Assembly: GCA_902475535.1 (NCBI GenBank)
Contig: CABRZR010000016.1
Coordinates: forward strand, 1 to 49,962
Source: QAMH01 sp900556425
GTDB lineage: Bacteria > Actinomycetota > Coriobacteriia > Coriobacteriales > QAMH01
Reading direction: 5' to 3'
DNA: 49,962 nt
The position numbers and the translations under genes are program-made. The notes under the pieces were generated by a model that had not been told where the DNA came from, did no database searches, and was given only the letters and a program-made list of their open reading frames with translations. Numbering within the stretch: the stretch's first letter is position 1; each line of letters opens with the position of its first letter. Positions 42,017 through 49,962 of the stretch are shown here, piece after piece.

Positions 42017-43030
42017 TTAATACACGTAACGGTCTTGGTAGCCCACGCCGTCGCCGACATAGGTGCCCCCGCCGGTTGAGGCGAAGGTGAGGTCGACGCG
42101 CGACCACTCACCCGGGTTGACGGAGAACTGGACCGTGTGCCAGGTGCCATCGATGTAGACCATGATCCACGCGTGGTAGAAGTCGTTGGGCGAGACGTAG
42201 CCGGTGACGATGCGCGCCGGGATGCCGACGCTGCGCAGCATGGCCGCGCCGAGGGAGGCGTAATCGAAGCAGATACCGCTCATCGAGGACAACGTGGCAT
42301 CCGGATCGGGGACGTAGCCGCTCGAAGACGAGAGGCGCTCGGCTTTGGCGGTGTCGTAGGAGATGTTGTCGATGACGAAGTTGCAGATCGCGCGCAGCGC
42401 GTCGCCTTGCGTGGCGCAACCGGCCGTGACCTCGCGCGCCTTGCGCACGGCCGCGCTTCCATCGTCGAAGTTGCAGAACACGTTGGGACGCAGGTAGGGC
42501 TCGAAGGGGGAGTCCAGCCCGACGCCTGCGGTGGCGGAGAGCAGCTCGACGTAGTTGGAGCCGCTCGTGTTCTGCATGACGCGCAGGGTGTACGTGCCGT
42601 CGCCCATGTTCATGGGCACGAAGATGGGCGTGCCATCATTGGGCATGTCGTAGTTGTAGCTGTTGTCGCCATTCTTGACCTGCAGCTTGAGACGCGCGCT
42701 GCTCACGCCCGTGGCGGCGGCGTAGCCCTGTGAGACATGTGAGACGTCGATTGCGCAATCTGGCCCCTGAACGGCGGCTCCGCTATCGAAGGAGACGCTC
42801 TGCACCGAGGCTGGCGGGTTGAAGGCGGCGCCCGAGACGGTCTCGCCGTTGGTGCCCGAGCCGCCCTGCTGGGCTGCGCTGCTCGTGCCTTCGGACTTGG
42901 AGGAGCTGGGCGTGGAGGAATCGTCTGGGATGCTGCAACCGCAGGCGGTAAGCACGAAGAGGGCGAGCAATGTGAGCATGGCAGTACCCACCGCGATGAT
43001 CCTCGTGATATGCGCGCGTTGACGCTGCAC
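42017..43030 (-). CDS. Transglutaminase-like lipoprotein
   Basis: 337 residues from a GTG with GGGAG at good spacing. Lipoprotein signal: a basic start, a hydrophobic run, then LTAC with the lipidated Cys at about 30. A Ser/Gly linker leads to a beta-rich region and then a transglutaminase core. That core carries C254 in GICFDYASL, the His in YHAWIMVY and the Asp in RVDLTFA, giving a complete Cys-His-Asp triad. It is extracytoplasmic and membrane-anchored. The family includes proteases and crosslinking enzymes. It lies 70 bp upstream of pilC on the same strand, so it may act on pilus or surface proteins. That link is inferred. Confidence 0.85.
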   Translation of the reverse strand: MQRQRAHITRIIAVGTAMLTLLALFVLTACGCSIPDDSSTPSSSKSEGTSSAAQQGGSGTNGETVSGAAFNPPASVQSVSFDSGAAVQGPDCAIDVSHVSQGYAAATGVSSARLKLQVKNGDNSYNYDMPNDGTPIFVPMNMGDGTYTLRVMQNTSGSNYVELLSATAGVGLDSPFEPYLRPNVFCNFDDGSAAVRKAREVTAGCATQGDALRAICNFVIDNISYDTAKAERLSSSSGYVPDPDATLSSMSGICFDYASLGAAMLRSVGIPARIVTGYVSPNDFYHAWIMVYIDGTWHTVQFSVNPGEWSRVDLTFASTGGGTYVGDGVGYQDRYVY

Positions 43031-43203
43031 AGACGCTCCCGAATTCGAATTGCGTATACGTATCAGGCATTATAGAAGACGCGCGTGACGTATCTGTGAC
43101 ACGCCTGCAACGTCTCGGCTGACGGGGGGATTTCAAGATAATGACCTGTACCATGTATGGTACATAATCTGCCGAGCGGCGCATATGCCAGGGTCCAACG
43201 GTC

Positions 43204-43280
43204 GGGGACAGACCCTTGCGGGCCGCTGGCAACAAGGGGACAGACCCTTGCGGGCCGCTGGCAACAAGGGGACAGACCCT
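43204..43280 (+). repeat. Tandem 32-bp repeat with GGGGACAGACCC motif
   Basis: Two full copies (43204-43235 and 43236-43267) and a third partial copy of a unit starting GGGGACAGACCCTTGCGGGC. It lies between the divergent transglutaminase and ettA genes. The core is the reverse complement of the GGGGTCTGTCCCC motifs near 37.7 kb, and a single copy lies near 49273. Confidence 0.8.
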
Positions 43281-43357
43281 CGGATGCCATTGCGGCTGGG
43301 TGTGAGACAATAGGAAGAGCTAGCTTACATGCACGTCAACGCGAGGAAGGGACGCTC

Positions 43358-45037
43358 ATGCCCGAGTTCATCTACCAGATGCATGATGCACGCAAGGCAC
43401 ATGGAAACAAGGTCATTTTGGACGAAGTGACTTTGAGTTTTTACCCAGGGGCCAAGATAGGCGTCGTCGGACCCAACGGAATGGGCAAGTCGACTCTCCT
43501 CAAGATCATGGCGGGCCTCGAGGACGTGAGTAATGGCGAGGCCCGTCTCACGCCCGGCTTCACCGTCGGCATACTTCAACAGGAACCGGAACTCGAGGAA
43601 GACAAGACCGTCATCGAGAACGTGCGCCTTGCCTTCGGGGACATGCTCGCCAAGATCGAGCGCTTCAACGAAGTCTCCGCCGAGATGGCCGATCCCGATG
43701 CCGATTTCGATGCCCTCATGGAGGAGATGGGACGGCTCCAGGACGAGATTGATGCGGGCGATGGATGGGATCTCGACAGTCAACTGACGCAAGCAATGGA
43801 CGCATTGCAGCTGCCTGATCCAGAGGCGCCTGTTGAAGTGCTCTCGGGTGGCGAGCGAAGGCGCGTTGCACTTTGCAGGCTCCTGCTAGAAGCTCCCGAT
43901 CTCTTGTTGCTCGATGAGCCGACAAATCATCTTGACGCAGAATCCGTGCTTTGGCTCGAGCAGTTCCTGAAGCGCTACGAGGGCGCCGTGCTTGCCGTGA
44001 CGCATGACCGCTACTTCCTCGATAACGTTGCGGAGTGGATCTGCGAGGTTGATCGCGGCCATCTGTATCCGTACAAGGGCAATTACTCCACGTACCTTGA
44101 GACCAAGGCCGCACGCCTTGAGGCGCAGGGCCAGCAGGAAGCCAAGCTCGCAAAGAAGCTCGAACGCGAGCTCGAGTGGGTGCGCTCAAGTCCCAAGGCG
44201 CGACAGGCCAAGAGCAAGGCCCGTCTCGAGCGCTACGAGCAGATGGATGCCGAAGCACGCTCGATGAAGAAGGTCGACTTCACCGACATCCACATTCCCC
44301 CTGGTCCACGATTGGGCAACAAGGTGCTCATTGCGGACCACCTCAGCAAGTCCTTCGGGGACCGCGTACTCATCGACGATCTTTCCTTCGAGCTGCCACG
44401 CAACGGCATCGTGGGCATCATCGGTCCCAACGGCGTGGGCAAGACTACGCTCTTCAAGTGCATTGTCGGTCTTGAGGAGCCAAGTGCAGGCACGCTTGAC
44501 ATTGGCGAGACCGTCAAGATCGCCTACGTGGATCAGAACCGTGCTGGCATCGATGCGGACAAATCGCTGTGGGAAGTTGTCTCGGATGGCCTCGACATCA
44601 TTCAGGTCGGAGAGACCGAAGTACCGAGTCGCGCATACGTGGCGGGCTTCGGCTTCAAGGGTCAGGACCAGAGCAAGCCTGCAGGCGTGCTCTCGGGCGG
44701 AGAGCGCAATCGCCTCAATCTTGCGCTCACACTCAAGCAGGGAGGCAATCTCCTGCTGCTCGACGAGCCGACAAACGACCTTGATACCGAGACGCTTGCG
44801 AGCCTTGAGGAGGCGTTGCTCGCGTTCTCCGGCTGCGCAGTCATCACGAGTCACGACCGCTGGTTCCTCGATAGGATTGCGACGCACATACTCGCCTGGG
44901 AGGGAACCGAGGAGAATCCCGGGCACTGGCACTGGTTCGAGGGTAATTTCGACTCGTACCAGAAGAACCGTGTCGAGCGTCTGGGAGAAGTGGCCTCTCG
45001 CCCGCATCGTGTCTATCGCAAATTGACGAGGGATTAA
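43358..45037 (+). CDS. ettA: ABC-F translation factor EttA
   Basis: 559 residues, close to E. coli EttA (555). A soluble twin-ATPase ABC-F protein that binds the ribosomal E site and gates early elongation according to ATP level. The N terminus PEFIYQMHDARKAHGNKVIL, then SFYPGAKIGVVGPNGMGKST, is diagnostic of EttA. Both nucleotide domains have signature motifs (LSGGERRRVALCRLL; LSGGERNRLNLAL) and Walker B (LLLLDEPTNHLD; LLLLDEPTNDLD). Between them lies the P-site tRNA interaction motif, with YLETKAARLEAQG and EWVRSSPKARQAKSKARLE. GAGGAAGGG precedes the ATG at 43358; longer upstream frames run through the tandem repeat. Confidence 0.95.
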   Translation: MPEFIYQMHDARKAHGNKVILDEVTLSFYPGAKIGVVGPNGMGKSTLLKIMAGLEDVSNGEARLTPGFTVGILQQEPELEEDKTVIENVRLAFGDMLAKIERFNEVSAEMADPDADFDALMEEMGRLQDEIDAGDGWDLDSQLTQAMDALQLPDPEAPVEVLSGGERRRVALCRLLLEAPDLLLLDEPTNHLDAESVLWLEQFLKRYEGAVLAVTHDRYFLDNVAEWICEVDRGHLYPYKGNYSTYLETKAARLEAQGQQEAKLAKKLERELEWVRSSPKARQAKSKARLERYEQMDAEARSMKKVDFTDIHIPPGPRLGNKVLIADHLSKSFGDRVLIDDLSFELPRNGIVGIIGPNGVGKTTLFKCIVGLEEPSAGTLDIGETVKIAYVDQNRAGIDADKSLWEVVSDGLDIIQVGETEVPSRAYVAGFGFKGQDQSKPAGVLSGGERNRLNLALTLKQGGNLLLLDEPTNDLDTETLASLEEALLAFSGCAVITSHDRWFLDRIATHILAWEGTEENPGHWHWFEGNFDSYQKNRVERLGEVASRPHRVYRKLTRD

Positions 45038-45250
45038 TAAGTAATAGATTGCGCATTTGGGCCAAAATGCGTTATATGGAAAAGCAATATATTGCGCATA
45101 ATGTCTATTTTGCCTGCATATTTGTATTGCATGGGTAATATGGCAATATATTTAGCTGGTGCCTATAACGAATGCATGTCGCAGGGGCGTTTTTCAACGC
45201 TGTATTATACGGAACCTGTATATAGTGTTGGTTTCAGTGATTCTAAGATG

Positions 45251-45290
45251 ATGTAGGAGGGCCTCGAATATAATCGGGGCCCTCCTACAT
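45251..45290. terminator. 16-bp near-perfect hairpin downstream of ettA
   Basis: The stem 45251-45266 pairs with 45275-45290 (core TGTAGGAGGGCC / GGCCCTCCTACA) around the loop AATATAAT; one G-T pair. It lies 213 bp after the ettA stop. It has terminator-grade stability but no U tract, only TGTTCC. It could be a distal terminator or the end of an unrecognised small RNA. Confidence 0.5.
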
Positions 45291-47258
45291 TGTTCCGAAT
45301 TCAATACTTTTGCAGCTTCTATTAGACGGTACCACTGTGATTTTATGCGGGGTGCCATCCAAATCATCATCAGCGGAATCACGTTCTTTAGCGGAGTCCT
45401 GCTAAACGATGGGGTACCCGTTAGGCATGCTCGTATTCAACATGCTTCGTATCTTCATTTGCTTGCATCATATTGACAGGTACCATATTGAATTGGGGCG
45501 TGAACGAGTATTCGATCGCGCTATGCAAGCCTTCTGCATACTTCCATGCGAGTGAAATTTACCTCTGCCTGTGAGAAATCAATTTCTTAATCCCCGTGAA
45601 GACATGTATCGTGACCTTGTCTCTTCTCTGAGCTGGTACCGGTATAACATGCAGCGCCTGTGTCCTGGCTAGGCCGTACTTCTTTTACGCAGGCACCAGT
45701 GAAATGAAACCAGTTCCAAAGGAACATGCAGAAGATCCTCGTAAAAAGAGCCCTCACAAACCCTGTTAGAAATGCTTGAATGCGAAATTTATTCACGGCT
45801 CCTATACAAAGTTCCCGCTTTGATGAATTATGGCCAAGTTTCTCGTAGGAGCCTGTTTTCAAGATATACAGGATTCCAACAGGGGCAGGTTTTGTTGATA
45901 GCCTGAGCCCTAAATGATCTGCAGATTCTGTATCGGAAAAAACTGGGCGTATAGCACAATTTTTCCTATTTTTCACATTTTCATGCTCAACCAGGGGATT
46001 TTTCCTGATATCGCAGGTCAAAAACAACGCGTTGTAATGCCTCTTAAAGCGATTCTGGCCTTTAAGGTGGTACTCGGACATGCAAAAAACCTTATCGGCC
46101 CTTAGACGCCAAAATATTGCGTTCTACGGGTATATCGCCTATTTGAGTGTCAAGATGCTCCGATCTGAGCTCCAGAAGCGCCCCTCATGCAGGTACCGAC
46201 CGCTGCTGTGGCAGGAACCCGAAGCTGAAGAGGGGAAGTATTGTCCTGGAATAGCGCAGATTTGCACAAAACCCTATTTAGGCATAATACCCAAATAGAA
46301 ATTAATGTCCAGGTAGGGGAGATCTTGCAAAATAATCTTAGCCACTGAAACGGTAGAATGACTACGTTAAGGCTCAATTAGCTCAATATGTCAAGAAGCG
46401 ACCAAAATGCTCTTAAATCCTAGTCATAATTTGGAAGTGGGTAACATGGTCAGTGCTAGCAAAAATCGACCTGATAGCAGTAAAGTTGCTATACGGGCAT
46501 AGCAGGATAGCACTGCCGTAAAGCACTGCGTCAAATCCCGTAAAGCAAGATACCTGATTTACTATATGACTTCTATCGAATGGCTACTCGATCCATCGAA
46601 ATCAGGCTCTGACCTTGTATAGCATAGGGAATAGCATAGCTATGCAACGTATAGCCTAACGCTATATCCGGGTCCCTCCTGGATAGCTCTTCAGTTGTAA
46701 ATCGTTCGTTCGTGCTCTGTTTCTCGTTCTTAGTACATTTCTTGCTTCGTTTTCATACGCCGAGTGCCTTGATGGTGAAGTCAAAACACTGTCAGAGGAA
46801 CTGGTTGTTTGCCGGTGTTTTGGTTGCCCATTACTATGTTTAACCAGTTCCGTGACGTATTACGGACGAATTATACGCATATAACCAGGAAACGCAAGCT
46901 TTTAAATAAATTAGTCAATATTGCATCAAAAGTCCAAGACAAGTATTTATGTTCTACAAAAATGCAGGTCAGAGCGATTTTCTCATCTCTTATTCAAACT
47001 GAGATTTCCTCAAAATCCTGCTCATTCACAGCATTTTCACATCTTACCCACAAATATATTTCCGTCCTATATAAATCTCAAGATATGGGATATCACCTTT
47101 CCCAAACGCAAGACCTTGTGCTAGGTACCTGCGGCGATGGGTCTTTCTCACCCGCTTTGCCCTGTTCTTCGCATGCAAACTTCTGTCTTTATTGCATGTT
47201 CAGGTATCATTAAGGTCGTTCGATGCGTGATTCACCTGTCATCGAGGATGTGAACGAG
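45291..47258. other. Gene-poor AT-rich island
   Basis: About 2 kb. The longest frames (45587-46081 minus, 164 codons; 46809-47213 plus, 134 codons) have no motif, skewed composition and no ribosome site, so I do not call them. Repeated features: seven ATAGC motifs at 46474-46655, a GCATAGCTATGC palindrome at about 46634-46645, and several GGTACC sites. I see no tRNA-like or other RNA structure. Confidence 0.5.
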
Positions 47259-47651
47259 ATGAAGAAACTCATACCTTGTCTTATTAGTGCGTTGTGCCTG
47301 TCCCTTCTGTGCTTTGCGCTTGCTGCTTGTGGTCCCGACTACAAGCCCAACTTCGTGGGCACCTGGCGCGTTACGGCCATGACGGACAGTTCCGGTGCCG
47401 AACTTACCTCTACAATCGAGCAGCTTGCTTCCGCAGAGAAGTACCTCACCCTTACGCTTGCCGATGAAGATGATCAGGCAAGCTTTGATCTTGCCAACCA
47501 GACGACGCTCTCGGGCACGTGGAAGCCGACGGGGGAGGATACCTGCGTTATCGACTTCGAGGGCTACGAAGAGATACCTGCCACGCTTTCAGACGGAGCG
47601 CTCACCTTTGAAGAGGGCGGACAGACCATGACCTGCACGAAGCAGGAGTAG
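47259..47651 (+). CDS. Small lipoprotein, lipocalin-like
   Basis: 130 residues from the ATG at 47259. An ATG 12 codons earlier (47223) would place charged residues before the signal and is less likely. Lipoprotein signal MKKLIPCLISALCLSLLC, then LAACG, with Cys at about 24. The mature part begins NFVGTWRVTAMTDSSG and has alternating strands (KYLTLTLADEDDQASFDL; LSGTWKPTGEDTCVIDFEG) like lipocalin-like beta-barrel lipoproteins. The function is unknown. It is followed after 2 bp by the LOG-family gene, so the two are probably co-transcribed. Confidence 0.75.
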   Translation: MKKLIPCLISALCLSLLCFALAACGPDYKPNFVGTWRVTAMTDSSGAELTSTIEQLASAEKYLTLTLADEDDQASFDLANQTTLSGTWKPTGEDTCVIDFEGYEEIPATLSDGALTFEEGGQTMTCTKQE

Positions 47652-47653
47652 GC

Positions 47654-48193
47654 GTGAACATTACGGTCTACTGTGCCTCATCGTTTGGCGAGGACGAGGC
47701 CTTTGCCCGAGAGGCGCAGATTCTTGGATCTTGGATCGGCGCGCACCATCACACACTAATATATGGGGGCACGAACGTCGGTCTCATGGGACTCATCGCG
47801 GGCGCTGTGCTTGATGCGGGAGGCGAGGTCACTGGCGTCTTGCCCGACATACTCTCCGATCGCGAACCACCATCCGGTCGTCTGACGCAGCTTATTCGCG
47901 TCGAAACCATGGCGCAACGCAAGGCCACGATGATTGAGCTCGGCGAGGTTTTTGTCGCCATGCCAGGAGGACCGGGCACGCTCGAGGAATTATCGGAGAT
48001 CATGTCCCTTGTTAAATTAGGCACACCGCCTGGTTATCTATATCTACTCAACAGCAACGGATACTACGACGAGCTCATTGCCCTATTCGACCGCATGCTC
48101 CTGCATGGCTTCATGACGCCAGAGATGCGTTCGTATCTCAAGGTCGCAGACTCGGCAGATGAGCTTGTACGCATGATTGCCGCTTCGGAGTAG
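47654..48193 (+). CDS. LOG-family nucleoside 5'-monophosphate phosphoribohydrolase
   Basis: 179 residues, GTG start with AGGAG at 47644-47648. Member of the TIGR00730/LOG (lysine-decarboxylase-like) family. It opens ITVYCASSFGEDEAF and has YGGTNVGLMGLIAGAVLDAGG, the MAQRKATMIEL helix and the signature PGGPGTLEELSEI. Plant and bacterial relatives split cytokinin riboside monophosphates or AMP into base and ribose 5-phosphate. The physiological substrate here is not evident. It lies between a lipoprotein gene (2 bp) and a PAP2 phosphatase gene (12 bp). Confidence 0.9.
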   Translation: MNITVYCASSFGEDEAFAREAQILGSWIGAHHHTLIYGGTNVGLMGLIAGAVLDAGGEVTGVLPDILSDREPPSGRLTQLIRVETMAQRKATMIELGEVFVAMPGGPGTLEELSEIMSLVKLGTPPGYLYLLNSNGYYDELIALFDRMLLHGFMTPEMRSYLKVADSADELVRMIAASE

Positions 48194-48205
48194 GGGAGGC
48201 GCGCC

Positions 48206-48709
48206 ATGAACGCCGAGCAATATACGGCCTTGTCGCGTCCGTTTCGTGGTAATCCTGCAGCGTTACGGGCGTTGGTGCTGGTCAACGACGGGCTCAAGTG
48301 GCTCTGTTATCTCCTCTATCCCATGCTGTTGATACTCGTGGCCCTGCATGACCCATCCTTGCTGCTAAAGGAAATACTGGTTCCAGCGGTGCTCTTCATC
48401 GGATTGAGCGTGTTCAGGCGTCTCTACAATGCGCCACGTCCCTATGAGGCCCTTGCGATCGATCCGCTCATGCACAAGGATACCCAGGGCAAATCCTTTC
48501 CCAGCAGGCACATCTTCTCGGTGTTCATGATTGCCATGTGCTGGCTAGCATACTGTCCACCGCTTGGTATTGCTTTGCTGGTGGGCGGTTTGGTCATGGC
48601 GATCATACGCGTTGTCGGGGGAGTGCATTACCCCAGGGATGTCATCGCGGGGGCGCTCGTGGCCGTGTTCGGGGGCATCCTGGGGCTGTGGATATTGCCC
48701 TTGTCCTAG
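48206..48709 (+). CDS. PAP2-family membrane phosphatase
   Basis: 167 residues. Integral membrane phosphatase of the PAP2/type 2 phosphatidate phosphatase superfamily, acting on lipid or isoprenoid phosphates at the outer face. The three motifs are present with small changes: RRLYNAPRP (K replaced by R in KX6RP), FPSRHIFSV (PSGH as PSRH), and IRVVGGVHYPRDV, with the catalytic His and Asp. About five membrane helices (LLILVALH; VLFIGLSVF; VFMIAMCWLAY; IALLVGGLVMAII; IAGALVAVFGGILGLWIL). The start follows GGGGAGG. Third gene of the short operon. Confidence 0.88.
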   Translation: MNAEQYTALSRPFRGNPAALRALVLVNDGLKWLCYLLYPMLLILVALHDPSLLLKEILVPAVLFIGLSVFRRLYNAPRPYEALAIDPLMHKDTQGKSFPSRHIFSVFMIAMCWLAYCPPLGIALLVGGLVMAIIRVVGGVHYPRDVIAGALVAVFGGILGLWILPLS

Positions 48710-49962
48710 TTCCTGTCAGGCTTTTCCTCGCTTGGGCAGGATGATAGAGCAGAAATACTCTCTTGCCCACAAATCATAATATGACTTGAATACCATACAA
48801 ATTCCACTTGATTTTTGCCTGAAAAAGTGTATTATCCTACCCAGATGCAAGAAAAGTGTCTAATACAGGCATTTTGATGCACTCTGCATGACGGCGACTT
48901 GCATGCAGGTTGTGACGAGGATTTAACGGGTTCTCTGCACAACTCAACATAGCCTCAACGCAGTCGCGCGCAAGATCGTCGTCATGCAGGATCGAGGGTT
49001 GTTCGACGCGTTTTTGGCGCGAAATCCTCATACAAACGAAGGTGGGGGAGACCCCTTCGAGCGGACGAGAAACCGGCTCCAGGAGAGCCGTAATGCTCGT
49101 TTGCTAGCGTATATCATCCCAGGATAACGTGTATAGCAACCAGATGCCTTCTCAAGGTGCTAGCAACTGTCTCCAAGACTCTCAAAACTCCCTTTTCGCT
49201 GCATAAGACTCATGGGCAACCAATGGCCTTTTGAGGATCCAGGGAGTGATTTTGCGTCCCGCACGGAAAGAAGGGGACAGACCCTGGATTCTATAATTAG
49301 ACATAAAATCTAGTCAAATCACACATTTTGTGGGTAGAATCATATTTCTTCTTGGTCGCGCATGTCCTCAATCTGTCCGAAATGCGGTCAGGGACACGCT
49401 TATTCTCCCCACCTGGCCACTATGGGGAGGGGAGAGATTTCATCCTCCCCAGCAATTGTCTATGTTAGGAATATACAGGCATCATATTACCTATCCAAAT
49501 GCCCCTAAAAACAGCAGCTCAGAGCCATATATCCCAAGGTCATTTGCATTTTCATGCAATGAGGTACCTAGTATCTTGCCATCGGCTGTCCAAAATACGA
49601 ATTATCTTGGCCCCAGTAGGCCACCATTTGCGCAAGATCATTTCTCTCCTCCCCTGATCATGGTTTATCAGGGGAAATCCTACCCAAATTGCAAATGGCG
49701 CATCCGTTTATGCCGGTCAGAGGCATATTAGTCGAAAAGCACGCACGCTTGGCAACGCTTCCGCGGCATGCCCTCACGCATAATTTGTTCTGTTTTCCAT
49801 GCCTCAAAAATATCATTAGACCTGGTCACATGCATAATCATACCCAATTAACTGCTTGATTGAGCAAGATTTAACAGCATGAACGAAGAGGGTTCGTGAC
49901 AGTGGGGACGGGGAGGGTGACAGGGGGACGGGGGTTCTGTCACGCTGGATTCGCGTGACAGA
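48710..49962. other. Gene-free right end with several hairpins
   Basis: No frame is convincing; the longest is 133 codons at 49330-49731, without motifs. A minus-strand frame at 48837-49031 has a coding-like composition (RVEQPSILHDDDLARDCVEA) but no recognisable family. Hairpins: CTCCCC/GGGGAG at about 49406-49430; CCCCTGAT/ATCAGGGG at about 49655-49679. One GGGGACAGACCC motif lies near 49273. Confidence 0.45.
49936..49962. repeat. 10-bp inverted repeat at window end
   Basis: TCTGTCACGC and its exact complement GCGTGACAGA around TGGATTC. Preceding GTGACAG copies at about 49897 and 49918 suggest more of the element lies beyond the window. Confidence 0.65.

Noticed and set aside
43204..43280. 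32-bp tandem repeat considered as a CRISPR array.
   Set aside because: Units are contiguous with no unique spacers, and no cas genes are present.
45587..46081. 164-codon minus-strand frame in the island after ettA.
   Set aside because: No ribosome site, atypical composition rich in Cys/Phe/His, and no motif. The region is AT-rich with short repeats.
46809..47213. 134-codon plus-strand frame before the lipoprotein gene.
   Set aside because: Codon use is unlike any neighbour, no Shine-Dalgarno and no recognisable domain.
48837..49031. 64-codon minus-strand frame with fairly coding-like composition.
   Set aside because: Short, no family resemblance and no clear ribosome site. It might be a gene remnant, but evidence is too thin.
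49330..49731. 133-codon plus-strand frame near the right end.
   Set aside because: It spans two hairpins and has no motif or ribosome site.

Overview
The window reads like a high-GC Gram-positive gut actinobacterium of the class Coriobacteriia. This is an inference from the families present, not from a marker gene. Genes are GC-rich with strong GNC/CTC/GAG codon preference. They include an EttA-type ABC-F protein, a two-domain NAD synthetase, a Gram-positive type IV pilus locus, a YerC/TrpR-like regulator next to dnaE, and a giant surface protein of Listeria-Bacteroides (InlB B / Flg_new) repeats. Between the GC-rich gene blocks lie long AT-rich, gene-poor islands and many dispersed palindromic repeats. 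No rRNA, tRNA, transposase, integrase or CRISPR array was seen.

Layout. 1-3.2 kb: four consecutive toxin-antitoxin modules (HigBA, BrnT/BrnA-like, an unrecognised small protein with a ribbon-helix-helix-like partner, and RelB/DinJ with a PIN toxin). The first three are each preceded by a copy of one interspersed repeat. 3.2-9.5 kb: class I fructose-bisphosphate aldolase (-), NAD synthetase (+) with an apparently dead glutaminase domain, an OatA-like membrane acyltransferase with an SGNH domain (-), and a PLP aminotransferase (-). 9.8-13.8 kb: a YerC-like regulator and dnaE. 14.2-15.6 kb: an AbiE toxin-antitoxin pair. 15.6-17.97 kb: no gene, but an iteron-like array, long hairpins, a composite REP-type repeat, a promoter region with paired TTCCGCGC motifs and a structured leader RNA.

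17.97-36.1 kb is the most striking part. It holds a 4247-residue repeat-rich surface protein, a second secreted protein of 881 residues that starts on the stop codon of the first, and then a membrane protein with a periplasmic-binding-like sensor and degenerate GGDEF and EAL domains. Two EAL active-site positions are substituted, so the third protein looks like a c-di-GMP receptor rather than an enzyme. By analogy with LapD-type receptors that control giant adhesins, these three genes may form an adhesion system under second-messenger control. This is inference.

36.1-37.6 kb is an AT-rich island. 37.9-43.0 kb (-) is a compact gene set: a transglutaminase-like lipoprotein, PilC/GspF platform protein, four small pilin-like or membrane-anchored proteins with overlapping ends, and PilT. 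No PilB, PilD or PilM/N/O appears in the window. 43.36-45.04 kb is ettA. 45.0-47.26 kb is another gene-poor island. 47.26-48.7 kb is a lipoprotein, a LOG-family nucleotide hydrolase and a PAP2 phosphatase in a short operon. The last 1.25 kb has hairpins but no convincing gene.
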